The position numbers and the translations under genes are program-made. Shown piece by piece: positions 44,190 through 53,628 of a stretch of DNA of 64,000 nucleotides (positions are counted from its first letter, which is position 1; each line of letters opens with the position of its first letter). A model generated the notes under the pieces. That model made no database searches, was not told the origin of the DNA, and saw only the letters and a list, made by a program, of their open reading frames with translations. This DNA comes from Haloferax mucosum ATCC BAA-1512 (GTDB taxonomy: Archaea; Halobacteriota; Halobacteria; Halobacteriales; Haloferacaceae). Location: assembly GCF_000337815.1 (NCBI RefSeq), contig NZ_AOLN01000013.1:186001-250000 (forward strand), written 5' to 3'.

Positions 44190-44624
44190 TCAGTCGTCTC
44201 TCGGTTCGTCGAATCGGACCGTACACCAGTGGCAGAAGTCGAGTTCCGCGTCGATTTCGCGGCCGCACTGCGGGCACGAAACTGTCTCTGCATCCTCGCC
44301 GGGTGTGTGAGGCGTGCTGGATTCGGCGGCCTGCTGTACGCCCAACAAGAACGCGTCGAGAGCGCTAACGAGAGTGACCGCGAGAGCCGGGGCGACATCC
44401 ATCAATGGTGGTCGCGGCCCGCCGCTTAGCAGGGCAACGCGTGCCGACTCCGGAACAAACAGGAAGACCACAGAGATGGCGAGCGCTATCCAAACCGAGG
44501 CGCGTCGCCAGCGCCGAAGGAAGAGATGGCCCGCTCCGGTGATGAAGACGCCGAAGAGCGCGGCGATCCACGGACGGAGCTTGTCGAGTCCGTTCATGCT
44601 TTGATTCGGTTGATTCTCGCTCAT
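44190..44624 (-). CDS. zinc-ribbon membrane protein (144 aa)
   Basis: The protein has two to three hydrophobic segments (PWIAALFGVFITGAGHLFL; ASVWIALAISVVFLFVP; a third near 80-95) and a C-terminal zinc ribbon, VSCPQCGREIDAELDFCHWCTV, with CPxC and CxxC. The layout fits haloarchaeal zinc-ribbon membrane proteins. It lies between the TetR gene (19 nt) and the MMPL exporter on the same strand. Role unknown; perhaps an accessory part of the export operon. Confidence 0.85.
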   Translation of the reverse strand: MSENQPNQSMNGLDKLRPWIAALFGVFITGAGHLFLRRWRRASVWIALAISVVFLFVPESARVALLSGGPRPPLMDVAPALAVTLVSALDAFLLGVQQAAESSTPHTPGEDAETVSCPQCGREIDAELDFCHWCTVRFDEPRDD

Positions 44625-44848
44625 GAGGGTTCTGTTTGTGGTGTCTCGTGTGGCGTTTCGGTGGTGAGTCCGACGGTCGAGTCGTCGAGTTGCGGTCGGT
44701 GAGAGTCCGTCCGTTCGTGTTCGGGAGGCGATACAGCGTTGTTCTGTGAGCGGTTCGGGCGTGTGGGCAGGGGCGAGCGACCGGTACCGCCAGCGTGGGT
44801 CGCGGGCGGCCGGGTCGAACTTGGCTGGTCAGCGAGCGGTTCGGGCAT
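44621..44848 (-). CDS. doubtful Pro/Thr-rich ORF (75 aa)
   Basis: This frame overlaps the zinc-ribbon protein start by 4 nt (ATGA), which is a coupling-type overlap, but its composition (Pro, Ser, Thr and Arg, no hydrophobic core) looks like a GC-rich chance frame. It fills the 259-nt gap after the MMPL gene. I rate it as more likely not a gene; it could otherwise be a disordered linker protein. Confidence 0.25.
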   Translation of the reverse strand: MPEPLADQPSSTRPPATHAGGTGRSPLPTRPNRSQNNAVSPPEHERTDSHRPQLDDSTVGLTTETPHETPQTEPS

Positions 44849-44883
44849 CGTGGGCTGGTCGAGAGGCTGTCCGTCAGTTTCGA

Positions 44884-47355
44884 TTAGGTTGCCGCTGGCT
44901 CAGACGCGGCCGGATTCTGGTCGGTCAATCGCTCCCAGACGACAATCGTCGGGGGCGTCACGACGAGCGCGGTGAGATACGAGTAGAAGATACTCAGCGC
45001 GGTCACGACACCGAACTGCCCGAGAACGGGCGTAATGGCGATTGCGAGCACACCGAGTCCGGTCGTCGTCGTGAGCATACTCCCGGTGAGCGCGCCGCCG
45101 GTCCCGCCGACGGTCAGTCGAAGCGCCTCGTCAAGGTTCGTGCCGTTGTATTCGTCGGCAAAGCGGTGGACGACGTGGGCGGAGTAGTCGATACCCAACC
45201 CGATGGCAATCGAGAGGATGGTCGCCGTCAACGCGTTCAGCGGGATGCCGAGATAGCGCATCGACCCCGCGAGGAGCGCGAGTGAGACGACGATGGGAAC
45301 GAGATTGACCACGCCGAGCGTCCACTTGCCTTCCAAGACCTGATAGATGAGGACCAAGAACAGCGCCGTCGCCGCGAGGGCGACCACGAGGCTCTCGATT
45401 GCGGACATGAAGATCGTGTCGGAGATATCCTTGAACACGACCGTGCTCCCGGTCGCAGTGGCTCCCATCCGGAGTTCGTCTGCGACGACCTTGCCGTCGG
45501 CGACAATCTCGTCTTGGCTGGCGTCAGCCTCGACCGTGTAGACGATGCGCGTCTTGCGGTAGTCATCTGTGATATACGACGACGCCTGCCCGGAGACGGG
45601 CGAAGCCAGCAGTTCGTCGTATATCGTTTCGAGGTTGTCGTCGGGGACGCCGTTCCCGTTCGCGTCGTTCCGGTCAACGAGCGCCGCGAACTCGGGGTCT
45701 TGCGCCGCGTAGTTCTGGATGACCGTGATGATGTTCTGTGAGTCCGCACGGCGGTCCTCGGTGACGAACGAGTCGGGGGGACTCTCGCCCGCACGGTACA
45801 TGTCTTCGAGGGCGTGGTCCCGTCTCATCTCCCCTTCGACGTATATCGTCACGCTGTCGCCCTGCGTCGTTTCGAAGTTGTCTTCGAGATAGTTCAGGTC
45901 CTTCGTGACGGTGTAGACGCCGGGTTTGAACGGCTCGGGGAGGTCCTGGAGATACGCAGGCTGTTCTTCAGGCGGGAGGAAGTCTTCCTGTGAGAACGTC
46001 GTATCGACGCCGGTCCCGTACGCGCCCGCAACGACAGTCGTCAAGAGGATGACGACGAGGAACGCGCGCGGGGCTTTACGACCGATGACGACCCCGACAG
46101 AGAGCACTCGGGCAAGAAGCCCGCCTTCGTTGCCGAGCGGTGTCGAACCGAACTCAGGGACGTTGTACTGCGCTCGGAGTTGGTCGGCGTAGAGCTTCGC
46201 CGCCGGGAGGAACACCCCGAAGATGAGGAACGTAAACAGGATGCCGACCGCCGCGACGAGACCAAAGTCGCGGATCGGTGCGAGGTCGCTCGTGACGTTC
46301 GCAAGGAACCCGAGGACCGTCGTACCGGTGACGATGAAGAACGCGACGGAGAGCTGTTTGACCGTCGTGCGCATCGACGGCACGGGTGCGACGTCCTTGA
46401 CGCGCTCTTCACGGTAGCGATTCACTGCGTGGAGACCAAAGTCGATACCCACCGCCAAGAGAAGCGGGGGAACCGCGATGAGCATCTGGCTGAACGCGAT
46501 GTCTGCGAGACCCATGAACCCGAACGTCCAAATGACTGCGAGTCCGAGCGAGATGACTCCGAGGAAGAGGTCGATCGGGTCGCGGTAGGCGATGACGAGG
46601 AACCCGAAGATGAGAAGCACTGCGGCGGGAACGACGAGCAACAGCGAGTCGGCGATGACGTTCCCCAACTCACTGGAGATGATACCCCTCCCGAAGACGC
46701 GGATGTCGCTGTCGGCGACGGAGGTCATCGACTGAATTTCCTCTTGGATACCGGACAGCGGGCTCGTGCCCGAGGTTCCGGCACTCGACGAGAGTCCGGG
46801 AACCTCGTGGCTGACGACGCCGATAGTCGAAGAGGCCGTGACGGATTTGCGGTTGAAGTCGTCGCTCAGCAACGACGCGACCTGCGGGTTCGCCGTCGCC
46901 CGCTTCGTCGCGGCGCGGACTTCGCTCGGTGACGCCGATTCGAGCGCGTCTATCTGTTCATCGAGCGTCGTCGCCGATGGGTCGAGCGTCTGTGCGACCG
47001 TCGATGCGACGCCCGATGCGGAGGTTGCGCGGAGGTCGGGGCGGTCCAAGATTCGTTCTTGGAGCCGCAACATGTCGAGCATCGCCGGTTTCGAGAGGAC
47101 GTTTTCGTCCCGTTGGATGAGTTGCGTACTCCCGGAACTCGTCTCGAACGCCGGTGTGAACTCGCGGTTGACGTCGTCGAGTGCTTCCTGTGCGGGAGAG
47201 TCCTCGGTGAACTGCGAGGTCCCGGCGTCGGTCGAGATATTCCCGAGACCGGCCCCGAAGACGAGCGTCAACACGAAGAACAGCGCGACGACTCTCCCGG
47301 GGTTCCCGACGACGAACTCGCCAAGGCGGTCAACGTACACTTCGTAGTCAATCAT
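44884..47355 (-). CDS. RND/MMPL-family exporter
   Basis: The 823-residue protein has two repeats of six transmembrane helices, each after a large extracytoplasmic domain of about 150-200 residues, the RND plan. Seen are the hydrophobic start VVALFFVLTLVFGAGLG, LLAVGIDFGLHAVNRYREER in repeat 1 and ILSIAIGLGIDYSAHVVHRFADE in repeat 2, with the proton-relay Asp of GxDxxxH. Such proteins export lipids, hopanoid-like molecules or drugs. It starts 21 nt after the surface-protein gene, so both are in one operon, with the TetR and zinc-ribbon genes behind. Confidence 0.92.
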   Translation of the reverse strand: MIDYEVYVDRLGEFVVGNPGRVVALFFVLTLVFGAGLGNISTDAGTSQFTEDSPAQEALDDVNREFTPAFETSSGSTQLIQRDENVLSKPAMLDMLRLQERILDRPDLRATSASGVASTVAQTLDPSATTLDEQIDALESASPSEVRAATKRATANPQVASLLSDDFNRKSVTASSTIGVVSHEVPGLSSSAGTSGTSPLSGIQEEIQSMTSVADSDIRVFGRGIISSELGNVIADSLLLVVPAAVLLIFGFLVIAYRDPIDLFLGVISLGLAVIWTFGFMGLADIAFSQMLIAVPPLLLAVGIDFGLHAVNRYREERVKDVAPVPSMRTTVKQLSVAFFIVTGTTVLGFLANVTSDLAPIRDFGLVAAVGILFTFLIFGVFLPAAKLYADQLRAQYNVPEFGSTPLGNEGGLLARVLSVGVVIGRKAPRAFLVVILLTTVVAGAYGTGVDTTFSQEDFLPPEEQPAYLQDLPEPFKPGVYTVTKDLNYLEDNFETTQGDSVTIYVEGEMRRDHALEDMYRAGESPPDSFVTEDRRADSQNIITVIQNYAAQDPEFAALVDRNDANGNGVPDDNLETIYDELLASPVSGQASSYITDDYRKTRIVYTVEADASQDEIVADGKVVADELRMGATATGSTVVFKDISDTIFMSAIESLVVALAATALFLVLIYQVLEGKWTLGVVNLVPIVVSLALLAGSMRYLGIPLNALTATILSIAIGLGIDYSAHVVHRFADEYNGTNLDEALRLTVGGTGGALTGSMLTTTTGLGVLAIAITPVLGQFGVVTALSIFYSYLTALVVTPPTIVVWERLTDQNPAASEPAAT

Positions 47356-47376
47356 TGTGAGGGGAATGTGGGGCGA

Positions 47377-49002
47377 TTAGCGGCGGTACCAGAGGAACCC
47401 GACGATGCCGAGTCCGATGATGAGAACGCCACCGATAAGCGGCACCGAGAGGCCGCCACCACCCGACGATTCGGTGATTTCGATGGGGACGGGGTACGAG
47501 TCAGAGAGTTTCTGCTCGCCGTCCTCGTTTTCGTACTGGAAGTCGATGTCGAACGAGTAGGTCTTCGGATTCGCCGACGCATCGGCGGTCATTTCGAGCG
47601 GAACCTCGGTTGACTCACCGGGTGCGAGTTCGGGGATAAACGCCGTGTCGTCGTCGAGCGTCAGCGGACTGTCTGCGAAGGCCTCCGCGTCGATGTTGCG
47701 GTACGTTTCGTCGCCGTTGTTGGTCACGACGAGCGTGACGGTCTGTGAGTCGCCGGCTTCGATAGAGCCGTCTTTGGGCGTGACGTCGAAGAGGTTCTGC
47801 TTCGGTTTCACGTCGGCGTTCATCAACAGTGCCTTCGACTGTTGAGTGTCGCCGTCGGGGTTGCGATACTCGACGGTGTAGCTCAGTTGTCGCTGTCCGG
47901 CGTCTGCGGAGTCAGTCACTTCGACGGAGAACGAGAAGTCCGACGCGTCGCCGACTTCGAGCGTTCCGAGAGCGTACTCGGTCTCTTTGATGTTCGTGTT
48001 GGGGGATTTCGAGGAGATAGTGAGCACGGCATCGCGGGCCGTCTGCGGGCCATCGTTCGTGATGGTGCCGCTCACAGTCGTCTCCCGGCCGACGCGGAGT
48101 GTCGAGTCTTCCGCGTCGAGGTCGAACGATTGCTCGGCGAGCGGTTTCACGCCAGTCGTGAGCGCGCTCGACTTCGTGGGAATGCCGTCTTCGTCCTCGT
48201 AGTTCACGAGGGCAGAAAGCGAGTACTGCTGTGCGGCCGCTGACCGCGCGACGGTCGTCTCGTAGTCGAGGCGTCGCGTCTCGTTGACACCCCACTTGCC
48301 AACGTACCGACTCGCGGAGGCCGCCTGTCCGAACGTGACGTCGCTGTTTTCGGAGTTCATCGAGACCGAGGAATCGAAGGCAGTTTGGGTCCCGACGTTG
48401 CGCATCGTGACGGTGGTGGTGCCGCTTCCACCGACCTGTGCGGTCGTCTCGACCGAGACAACTTCGAACCGCGGGGCCTGCTCGATGACGACGGTCACGG
48501 GAATCGTGACCTTCTTGTCTGCTTCATTTTTCACGTCACCGTTGTCGCGGACGGACTCGTCGTGTTCGTACCGCGCGACGAGTTTCATGTCGTAAGTGCC
48601 CGGCGTGGCGTTTTCGTGTACCGAAACGGAGAACTGCGACTCCCGCTGGGTCGCGTGCGGGAGGTCCCCGATTGGGACGGTCGCGGTGTTCACGTCAATG
48701 GGTGCGCCGCCGGATTTGAGCGTGAGGCGAACGTTCCGAGCGGACCGGACCTTCTGTTCGAGTTGCGTCCGCCGCTGGTCGCTCAGCGTCGCGGGACTCT
48801 CAGTCGAGGAGAACCGTCGATACTCGGTGTCGCCGCCGTAGTTCGTGACGGCGACGTTCAGCGAGGTCGCCTGTCCGGGGACGAGTTGGTTGCTCGGCGC
48901 GTACGCCTGAAGATTCGGGTCACCGACGATGCCGGCCATCGCTGGGCCTGGTACTGCGACCAAGACGATCAGGAAGACCGCAAGTGCACGTGAGAATTTC
49001 AT
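47377..49002 (-). CDS. secreted S-layer-like protein (COG1361 type) with C-terminal anchor
   Basis: The 541-residue protein has a signal peptide (RALAVFLIVLVAVPGPAMAG), then four or so Ig-like/NEW3-type repeats (TTVTMRNVGTQTAF; VSGTITNDGPQTARDAVL; TVTLVVTNNGDETYRNI), and a C-terminal helix (LIGGVLIIGLGIVGFLWYRR) as membrane anchor. This resembles COG1361 S-layer-associated proteins. It is the first gene of the operon with the MMPL exporter. It may extend the exporter outward or bind a cargo; this is inferred from linkage. Confidence 0.85.
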   Translation of the reverse strand: MKFSRALAVFLIVLVAVPGPAMAGIVGDPNLQAYAPSNQLVPGQATSLNVAVTNYGGDTEYRRFSSTESPATLSDQRRTQLEQKVRSARNVRLTLKSGGAPIDVNTATVPIGDLPHATQRESQFSVSVHENATPGTYDMKLVARYEHDESVRDNGDVKNEADKKVTIPVTVVIEQAPRFEVVSVETTAQVGGSGTTTVTMRNVGTQTAFDSSVSMNSENSDVTFGQAASASRYVGKWGVNETRRLDYETTVARSAAAQQYSLSALVNYEDEDGIPTKSSALTTGVKPLAEQSFDLDAEDSTLRVGRETTVSGTITNDGPQTARDAVLTISSKSPNTNIKETEYALGTLEVGDASDFSFSVEVTDSADAGQRQLSYTVEYRNPDGDTQQSKALLMNADVKPKQNLFDVTPKDGSIEAGDSQTVTLVVTNNGDETYRNIDAEAFADSPLTLDDDTAFIPELAPGESTEVPLEMTADASANPKTYSFDIDFQYENEDGEQKLSDSYPVPIEITESSGGGGLSVPLIGGVLIIGLGIVGFLWYRR

Positions 49003-49220
49003 GGAGTGTGGAGTTGTGATGGGGATTGGGGTTTCTGTGTTGTCCAGTCGTGTGGGCGGCCGGTGGCGTCCGACAGTCGAGTCGAATCCCAGTTGACTGA
49101 ACGTACAATCAACACGCTATCGTGAGGAGAGTAGATACATAAACTGAACGGAACTTCAAAAAATTCCCTACAGGTTTAATCCGCTTCCGTAGAGAGTCGT
49201 CAACGGTCTCGTACGGTCTC

Positions 49221-50183
49221 TCAAACGCCGATATACTCCTCGTTTATCGTCCACTCGTCGTTTTCGTCGCGGACGAGGTACTCGCCGTAGTACGGAACTC
49301 GGTTGGCGACGACGTCCTCGAAGGCCGCTTCGATTTCCGGTCGCGTCATCTCGCCCATCGGTCGCAGGTCGTCGTTGCGGTTGAGACAGCCCTTGAGGTA
49401 TCCTTCGTGCGTCACGCGCACGCGGTGGCAGTTTGCACAGAACTCCGGGTTCTCGACCGGGTCTACGATTTCGACCATCCCTCGCCCGACGTGGTAGCGA
49501 CGGCGGTGGTGCATGTCTCTGCGTTCGATGTCGTCCGCGAGGTCCGCGAGCCATCGGTGGACGCGTTCGATGTCGATATTCCACTCGGGACGGCCGGTGA
49601 GTTCCGGCATGTACTGGATGAGTTGGAGTTGAAGCCCCTCGTTTTCGGCGACGTGTTCGACCATCTCTTCGACGTATCCCGCGGTCTTGGTGAACACGAC
49701 CATATTGAGTTTGGCGGGGGTGAGACCGGCTTCAACGGCCGCCTTGACGCCTTCTATCACGCTGTCGTACGCGCCCGAGTTCGTAATCCGGGCGAACGCC
49801 TCCGGGTCGAGTGCGTCCTGTGAAATGTTCACCCGGTCGAGACCGGCATCGACGAGGTCGGTCGCGCGCTCGCCGAGAAAGGTACCGTTCGTCGTCAACG
49901 ACGTTTCCATTGAGTCCGGCGTCCGTCGAACAATTTCTTCGAGGTCGGCGCGGAGCATCGGTTCTCCGCCCGTGAATTTCACCTTCTCGACGCCGTAGTC
50001 TTCGACGACTTCGAGAAACCGGACCACATCGTCCGCGGTCATCTCCGCGTCGGAGGCGTCCATCGGGCCGCGAGTGTCACCGAGTCCTTCGTTGTGGCAG
50101 TAGACGCAGTCGAAGTTGCACCGGTCGGTCAAAGAGACACGAACGCCGGTCACCGCTCTCCCGAAGTCGTCCACCAGCACCAT
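49221..50183 (-). CDS. moaA: GTP 3',8-cyclase MoaA
   Basis: The 320-residue radical SAM enzyme has the N-terminal cluster motif [11 protein letters not shown] (CxxxCxxC), [16 protein letters not shown], and the second cluster [20 protein letters not shown] (CxxC...C). It catalyses the first step of molybdenum cofactor synthesis. ATG 50183 starts [22 protein letters not shown] (normal start). No other mo-genes are nearby. It is divergent from mrp. Confidence 0.95.
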   Translation of the reverse strand: MVLVDDFGRAVTGVRVSLTDRCNFDCVYCHNEGLGDTRGPMDASDAEMTADDVVRFLEVVEDYGVEKVKFTGGEPMLRADLEEIVRRTPDSMETSLTTNGTFLGERATDLVDAGLDRVNISQDALDPEAFARITNSGAYDSVIEGVKAAVEAGLTPAKLNMVVFTKTAGYVEEMVEHVAENEGLQLQLIQYMPELTGRPEWNIDIERVHRWLADLADDIERRDMHHRRRYHVGRGMVEIVDPVENPEFCANCHRVRVTHEGYLKGCLNRNDDLRPMGEMTRPEIEAAFEDVVANRVPYYGEYLVRDENDEWTINEEYIGV

Positions 50184-50336
50184 ACTGAGAGGTTAGGTCG
50201 TACGTTGATAAATTCGATGACGCTAGCGGCCAACGAGTAACCAATTCTGGTTACAAACGACCGATATGTGGCCGAACCGGGGTCGCCAAACGAACCCTTA
50301 CAAAACCCTTATCGGCCGCACCCCGGAAGAACCGAT

Positions 50337-51377
50337 ATGGACGAAGCCGACGTACGCGACCGCTTGCGAGCGGTCGAGGACCCCGACCTCGGAGGCGATA
50401 TCGTCTCGCTTGGACTGGTGAACGCCGTCGAAGTCGATGGCGACACCGCCCGCATCTCGCTCGCGCTCGGGGCACCGTACTCCCCGTCGGAGACGGCTAT
50501 CGGTCGTCGCATCCGCGAAGTGCTCGCGGAAGACGGACTCGAAGCCGACCTCACCGCCAAGATACCGACCGACCGCGACCCCGACGAAGAGGTTTTGCCG
50601 GGCGTCAAGAACATCATTGCCGTCTCCTCCGGGAAAGGTGGTGTCGGCAAATCGACTGTCGCCGTAAACCTCGCCGCCGGCCTGTCGAAACTCGGCGCTC
50701 GCGTCGGTCTGTTCGACGCCGACATCTACGGCCCGAACGTCCCGCGGATGGTCTCCGCCGAGGAAGCGCCGCAGGCGACGCAAGACCAGACCATCGTCCC
50801 GCCGGAGCGGTACGGCATGAAACTCATGTCCATGGCGTTTCTCGTCGGCGAGGACGACCCGGTCATCTGGCGCGGCCCGATGGTGCACCAACTCCTCACG
50901 CAACTCGTCGAAGACGTGGAGTGGGGTTCCCTCGACTACCTCGTTCTCGACTTGCCGCCGGGCACGGGCGACACCCAACTGACAATCCTCCAGACCCTCC
51001 CGCTTACCGGGTCGGTCATCGTCACGACGCCACAGGACGTCGCACTCGACGACGCAAACAAGGGACTTCGAATGTTCGGCAAGCACGATACGAACGTCCT
51101 CGGCATCGTCGAGAACATGAGCACGTTCCGCTGTCCCGACTGCGGAAACAACCACGACATCTTCGGCGCGGGCGGCGGCCGTGACTTCGCCGCGTCGAAC
51201 GACCTCCCGTTCCTCGGTGCGCTCCCCCTCGACCCGGCGGTCCGCGAAGGTGGCGACGGCGGGCGGCCCATCGTCCTCGAAGACGAAAACGAGACGGCCG
51301 ACGCCTTCCGCGTCATGACCGAGAACGTCGCCGATATGGTCGGTATCGTTCAGCGACAGAGCGTGAGCGAGAAATGA
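50337..51377 (+). CDS. mrp: Mrp/NBP35-type Fe-S cluster carrier ATPase
   Basis: The 346-residue protein has an N-terminal MIP18-like domain (DPDLGGDIVSLGLVNAVEVDG) and the P-loop ATPase with the deviant Walker A ISSGKGGVGKST-like motif VSSGKGGVGKSTVA (about 99-112), DIYGPNVPRM and a C-terminal FRCPDCGNNH (CxxC) for cluster binding. Mrp carries Fe-S clusters to apo-proteins. ATG 50337 is chosen over an earlier in-frame start, because MDEADVRDRL is the family start and A/T boxes (cttacaaaacccttatc) lie upstream. It overlaps the next gene by 4 nt. Confidence 0.95.
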   Translation: MDEADVRDRLRAVEDPDLGGDIVSLGLVNAVEVDGDTARISLALGAPYSPSETAIGRRIREVLAEDGLEADLTAKIPTDRDPDEEVLPGVKNIIAVSSGKGGVGKSTVAVNLAAGLSKLGARVGLFDADIYGPNVPRMVSAEEAPQATQDQTIVPPERYGMKLMSMAFLVGEDDPVIWRGPMVHQLLTQLVEDVEWGSLDYLVLDLPPGTGDTQLTILQTLPLTGSVIVTTPQDVALDDANKGLRMFGKHDTNVLGIVENMSTFRCPDCGNNHDIFGAGGGRDFAASNDLPFLGALPLDPAVREGGDGGRPIVLEDENETADAFRVMTENVADMVGIVQRQSVSEK

Positions 51378-51688
51378 GCGGTGAGGGGCAATCTGCTGAC
51401 GAACAGGACGACGCCGATACCCGGCCAGACGCCGACGCTGACGATGTCGATTGGGAGATGGCCCCCGACTCCGACGCCGAATTTCCCGCTGACCCCGAGA
51501 CGGTCGAACTCCTCCGCGAAGTCGCCGACGACATCTACGGTGACTCCTCGGAGAGCAAGCAGGTGTCGGCCATCCTCTACCGCGTGAGCGACCTCTACGA
51601 CCCGGACGGCGATACCTCGCCCGAAGAGATATACCTGAACGTCCGCCACATCATGGATATCAAGGCACAAGGCGGTCTCGACCGCTGA
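51374..51688 (+). CDS. hypothetical acidic protein coupled to mrp (104 aa)
   Basis: The start ATGA overlaps the mrp stop, so it is co-translated. The first 45 residues are acidic and disordered-looking; the rest is a small helical domain (TVELLREVADDIYGDSSESKQVSAILYRVSDLYDPD). It has no cysteines or catalytic motif. It is likely a haloarchaeal conserved partner of the Mrp operon; the function is unknown. Confidence 0.8.
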   Translation: MSGEGQSADEQDDADTRPDADADDVDWEMAPDSDAEFPADPETVELLREVADDIYGDSSESKQVSAILYRVSDLYDPDGDTSPEEIYLNVRHIMDIKAQGGLDR

Positions 51689-52028
51689 GAGGCGGGAGAA
51701 TCCACAGTTCGGCGATGCCTCGGGTTTCACATCCGCTATCGGATTTTCACTGGTTCCCTTACAGCGGTCGGTGTTGAGCGATTAGTGCCGACTATCGTAG
51801 TATTTCACTTTCACTATGCACTGCGGGCCACACGAGACGAACGTGACAGCGACCGAGATGAGGGGGAGGTTGTCGGGACACCAGTCCGGCGTCAGTAGTC
51901 GAGCCTCAGGCGGCGTGACCGTGTCCTCACCGACAGGTGGAGACTGTACAGACCGGGTTCGTTTTGGTTCCTGAGCCGAATTCCTACTTGTGGACGCACA
52001 CCAACGCCAGTTTCGGAACCCCTTCTCG
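51689..52028. other. 340-nt intergenic stretch without a convincing gene
   Basis: This gap separates the mrp operon from the uracil-DNA glycosylase gene. A 52-codon frame at 51816-51974 (+) begins MHCGPHETNV but has no hydrophobic core or conserved look. A 90-codon minus frame (51782-52054) is unlikely. An A/T patch at 51790-51805 (gactatcgtagtattt) could be a promoter. I see no strong hairpin. Confidence 0.5.
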
Positions 52029-52625
52029 ATGGACACCGACTGCACCAACTGCACGGGTCTCTGTGAGGTCCGCGAACAGGTCGTCCACGGCTACGGCGAC
52101 GTGGGCGCGGAGTTCCTGTTTGTCGGCGAGTCTCCTTCTGCGGCCGCAGAGAAGACGGGTGTCCCGTTCACCGGCGACGCGGCCGGCGAGCGAGTCCAGC
52201 GCATTCTCGGTGCCCTCGGCTTTTCGCGGTCCGACCCCGACGCCGACGAACCGGACGTACAGAACGTCTTTCTCACGTGTCTGACTCGCTGTCGCCACCC
52301 CGGCCGAGGTCCGACCGATGCAGAGATTTCGACGTGTGAGCCGTTTTTGAACGCCGAGATTCGGATGATAAACCCACACATCATCGTTCCCGTCGGACAG
52401 GCCGCACTGGAGGCGCTCGCCTTCGATTACACGACGCGCGCGGTCGATAGCTTCGACATCGACGCGGAGCACGCGACGACAATCCGTGGGCGCGGGTTCG
52501 AACTCGTGCCGATGAAGGAACCGACCCGGCAGACGAACGCCGAGACCGAGGCGTTCGTCGAACACGTCCGAGAGTCCGTCTTCGCCCGGGACTATCGGCA
52601 GACGAAAGGCCGGCAGAGTCGCTGA
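52029..52625 (+). CDS. uracil-DNA glycosylase, family 4 (Fe-S)
   Basis: The protein of 198 residues has the family-4 cluster cysteines (DCTNCTGLC at the start; FLTCLTRCRHPG and STCEPFL further on), the glycosylase motif FVGESPSAAAEKTGVPFTG and the C-terminal region IIVPVGQAALEAL. It removes uracil from DNA. ATG 52029 (MDTDCTNC) is chosen; an upstream start at 51990 adds a segment not seen in the family. The GESPSAAA motif departs from the typical GEAPG, a variation worth checking. Confidence 0.85.
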   Translation: MDTDCTNCTGLCEVREQVVHGYGDVGAEFLFVGESPSAAAEKTGVPFTGDAAGERVQRILGALGFSRSDPDADEPDVQNVFLTCLTRCRHPGRGPTDAEISTCEPFLNAEIRMINPHIIVPVGQAALEALAFDYTTRAVDSFDIDAEHATTIRGRGFELVPMKEPTRQTNAETEAFVEHVRESVFARDYRQTKGRQSR

Positions 52626-52678
52626 GACGGCCGTCGGCAAGCGGCGGGTTCAAGGGTTTCCCGGCGCGAGAAGAGACC

Positions 52679-53434
52679 ATGACCGTCATCGCCGTACTCG
52701 CCGAACCGCCGCGGCCCGGACTGGTCCTCTCCGACCTCGCCGAGACGAGTCCGCTCTCCGAAGACGACGCCGCCGCGCTCTACGCCGCGATGCTCAAGGA
52801 CATCTGTATCGCCGTAGAGCGGTCGGGGGGCGACCTGCTCGTAAACTATCGCCCCGACGACCAACTCCCGGAAGCGTTCGTCGGCGAGCACACCGCAGAG
52901 GCCGAGATTCGGAGTGTCGTCGCCGACGCCCTCGGCGGGACCGGCGACGTTCGATTCGAGCCACAGGTCGGCTCGACGTTCTCCGCCCGAGCGGGCAACA
53001 CCGTCTCGCACCTCCTGAACGAAGAAGAAGTCCACTCGGTCGCCGTCGTTCGGCCGATTGCACCGCTTTTGGGTCGTACCCACATCGACAGCGCGGCGAT
53101 GAAACTCCGCAGTACGCCGGTCGTTCTCGGTCCCTCGACGGAGGGACGAGTCTACTTCTCCGGCTTCCGTGAGTTGGTCGATTTTACCGACGCGTACGAG
53201 ACACCGGCGGTCGAGACGCTCGCCGAGGCGGCCGACGACGCCGACCACGGACTCGACTACATTCCGATGCTTCCGGTTCTCGAAACGGGTGCCGACCTCG
53301 CAACCGTCGTGCCGATGCTCCGCTCGCGCGTCGAGGCAGAGCGCGTCGTTCCCGAGCACACGACGACGTTCGTGTTCGAACAAGCGCTTCGCGTCGAGGA
53401 GACAGACGGCGTGCTGGAACTCGTTCGCGGCTAA
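52679..53434 (+). CDS. nucleotidyltransferase-fold protein (DUF2064-like)
   Basis: The 251-residue protein starts MTVIAVLAEPPRPGLVLSDLAET and has the Rossmann-like stretches SVAVVRPIAPLLGRTHIDSAAMKL and TPVVLGPSTEGRVYFSGF, recalling GT-A fold proteins of the DUF2064/glycosyltransferase-like group. The expected DxD metal motif is not obvious. Another reading is a non-catalytic relative. It follows the UDG gene after 53 nt on the same strand. Function not established. Confidence 0.6.
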   Translation: MTVIAVLAEPPRPGLVLSDLAETSPLSEDDAAALYAAMLKDICIAVERSGGDLLVNYRPDDQLPEAFVGEHTAEAEIRSVVADALGGTGDVRFEPQVGSTFSARAGNTVSHLLNEEEVHSVAVVRPIAPLLGRTHIDSAAMKLRSTPVVLGPSTEGRVYFSGFRELVDFTDAYETPAVETLAEAADDADHGLDYIPMLPVLETGADLATVVPMLRSRVEAERVVPEHTTTFVFEQALRVEETDGVLELVRG

Positions 53435-53480
53435 CGAAAGCGACAACTCTTAGGTACGTGAATTAGAACTGTCGTGCGAG

Positions 53481-53564
53481 GGTGGGATGGCGGAGCGGCC
53501 TAACGCGCCTGCCTTGAAAGCAGGTTTCCTCACGGAATCCTGGGTTCAAATCCCAGTCCCACCG
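53481..53564 (+). tRNA. tRNA-Ser (anticodon TGA)
   Basis: The 84-nt type II tRNA has acceptor GGTGGGA/TCCCACC with discriminator G, anticodon stem CCTGC/GCAGG around CTTGAAA (anticodon TGA), and T arm CTGGG-TTCAAAT-CCCAG. Its 3' 19 nt plus 6 flanking nt are repeated at 53629-53653. Confidence 0.96.
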
Positions 53565-53570
53565 CATTCT
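53546..53570. repeat. att-like direct repeat, copy 1 (tRNA-Ser 3' end)
   Basis: Copy 1 spans the T-arm and acceptor 3' end of tRNA-Ser(TGA) plus 6 nt of flank. It matches 53629-53653 at 24 of 25 positions; the sole mismatch is a to c near the start. Tandem tRNA-end duplication is the usual mark of site-specific integration. Confidence 0.85.
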
Positions 53571-53628
53571 GACGCGAACAACTCGGCGAGCACCGCGTAG
53601 CGTGTACTCGCCTTCGTGAGCGTCTGTA

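Noticed and set aside
51816-51974. A 52-codon plus-strand frame in the gap before the UDG gene
   Set aside because: It has a plausible ATG but low-complexity Ser/Gly/Thr content and no helix or strand pattern. Kept only as a note in the gap entry.
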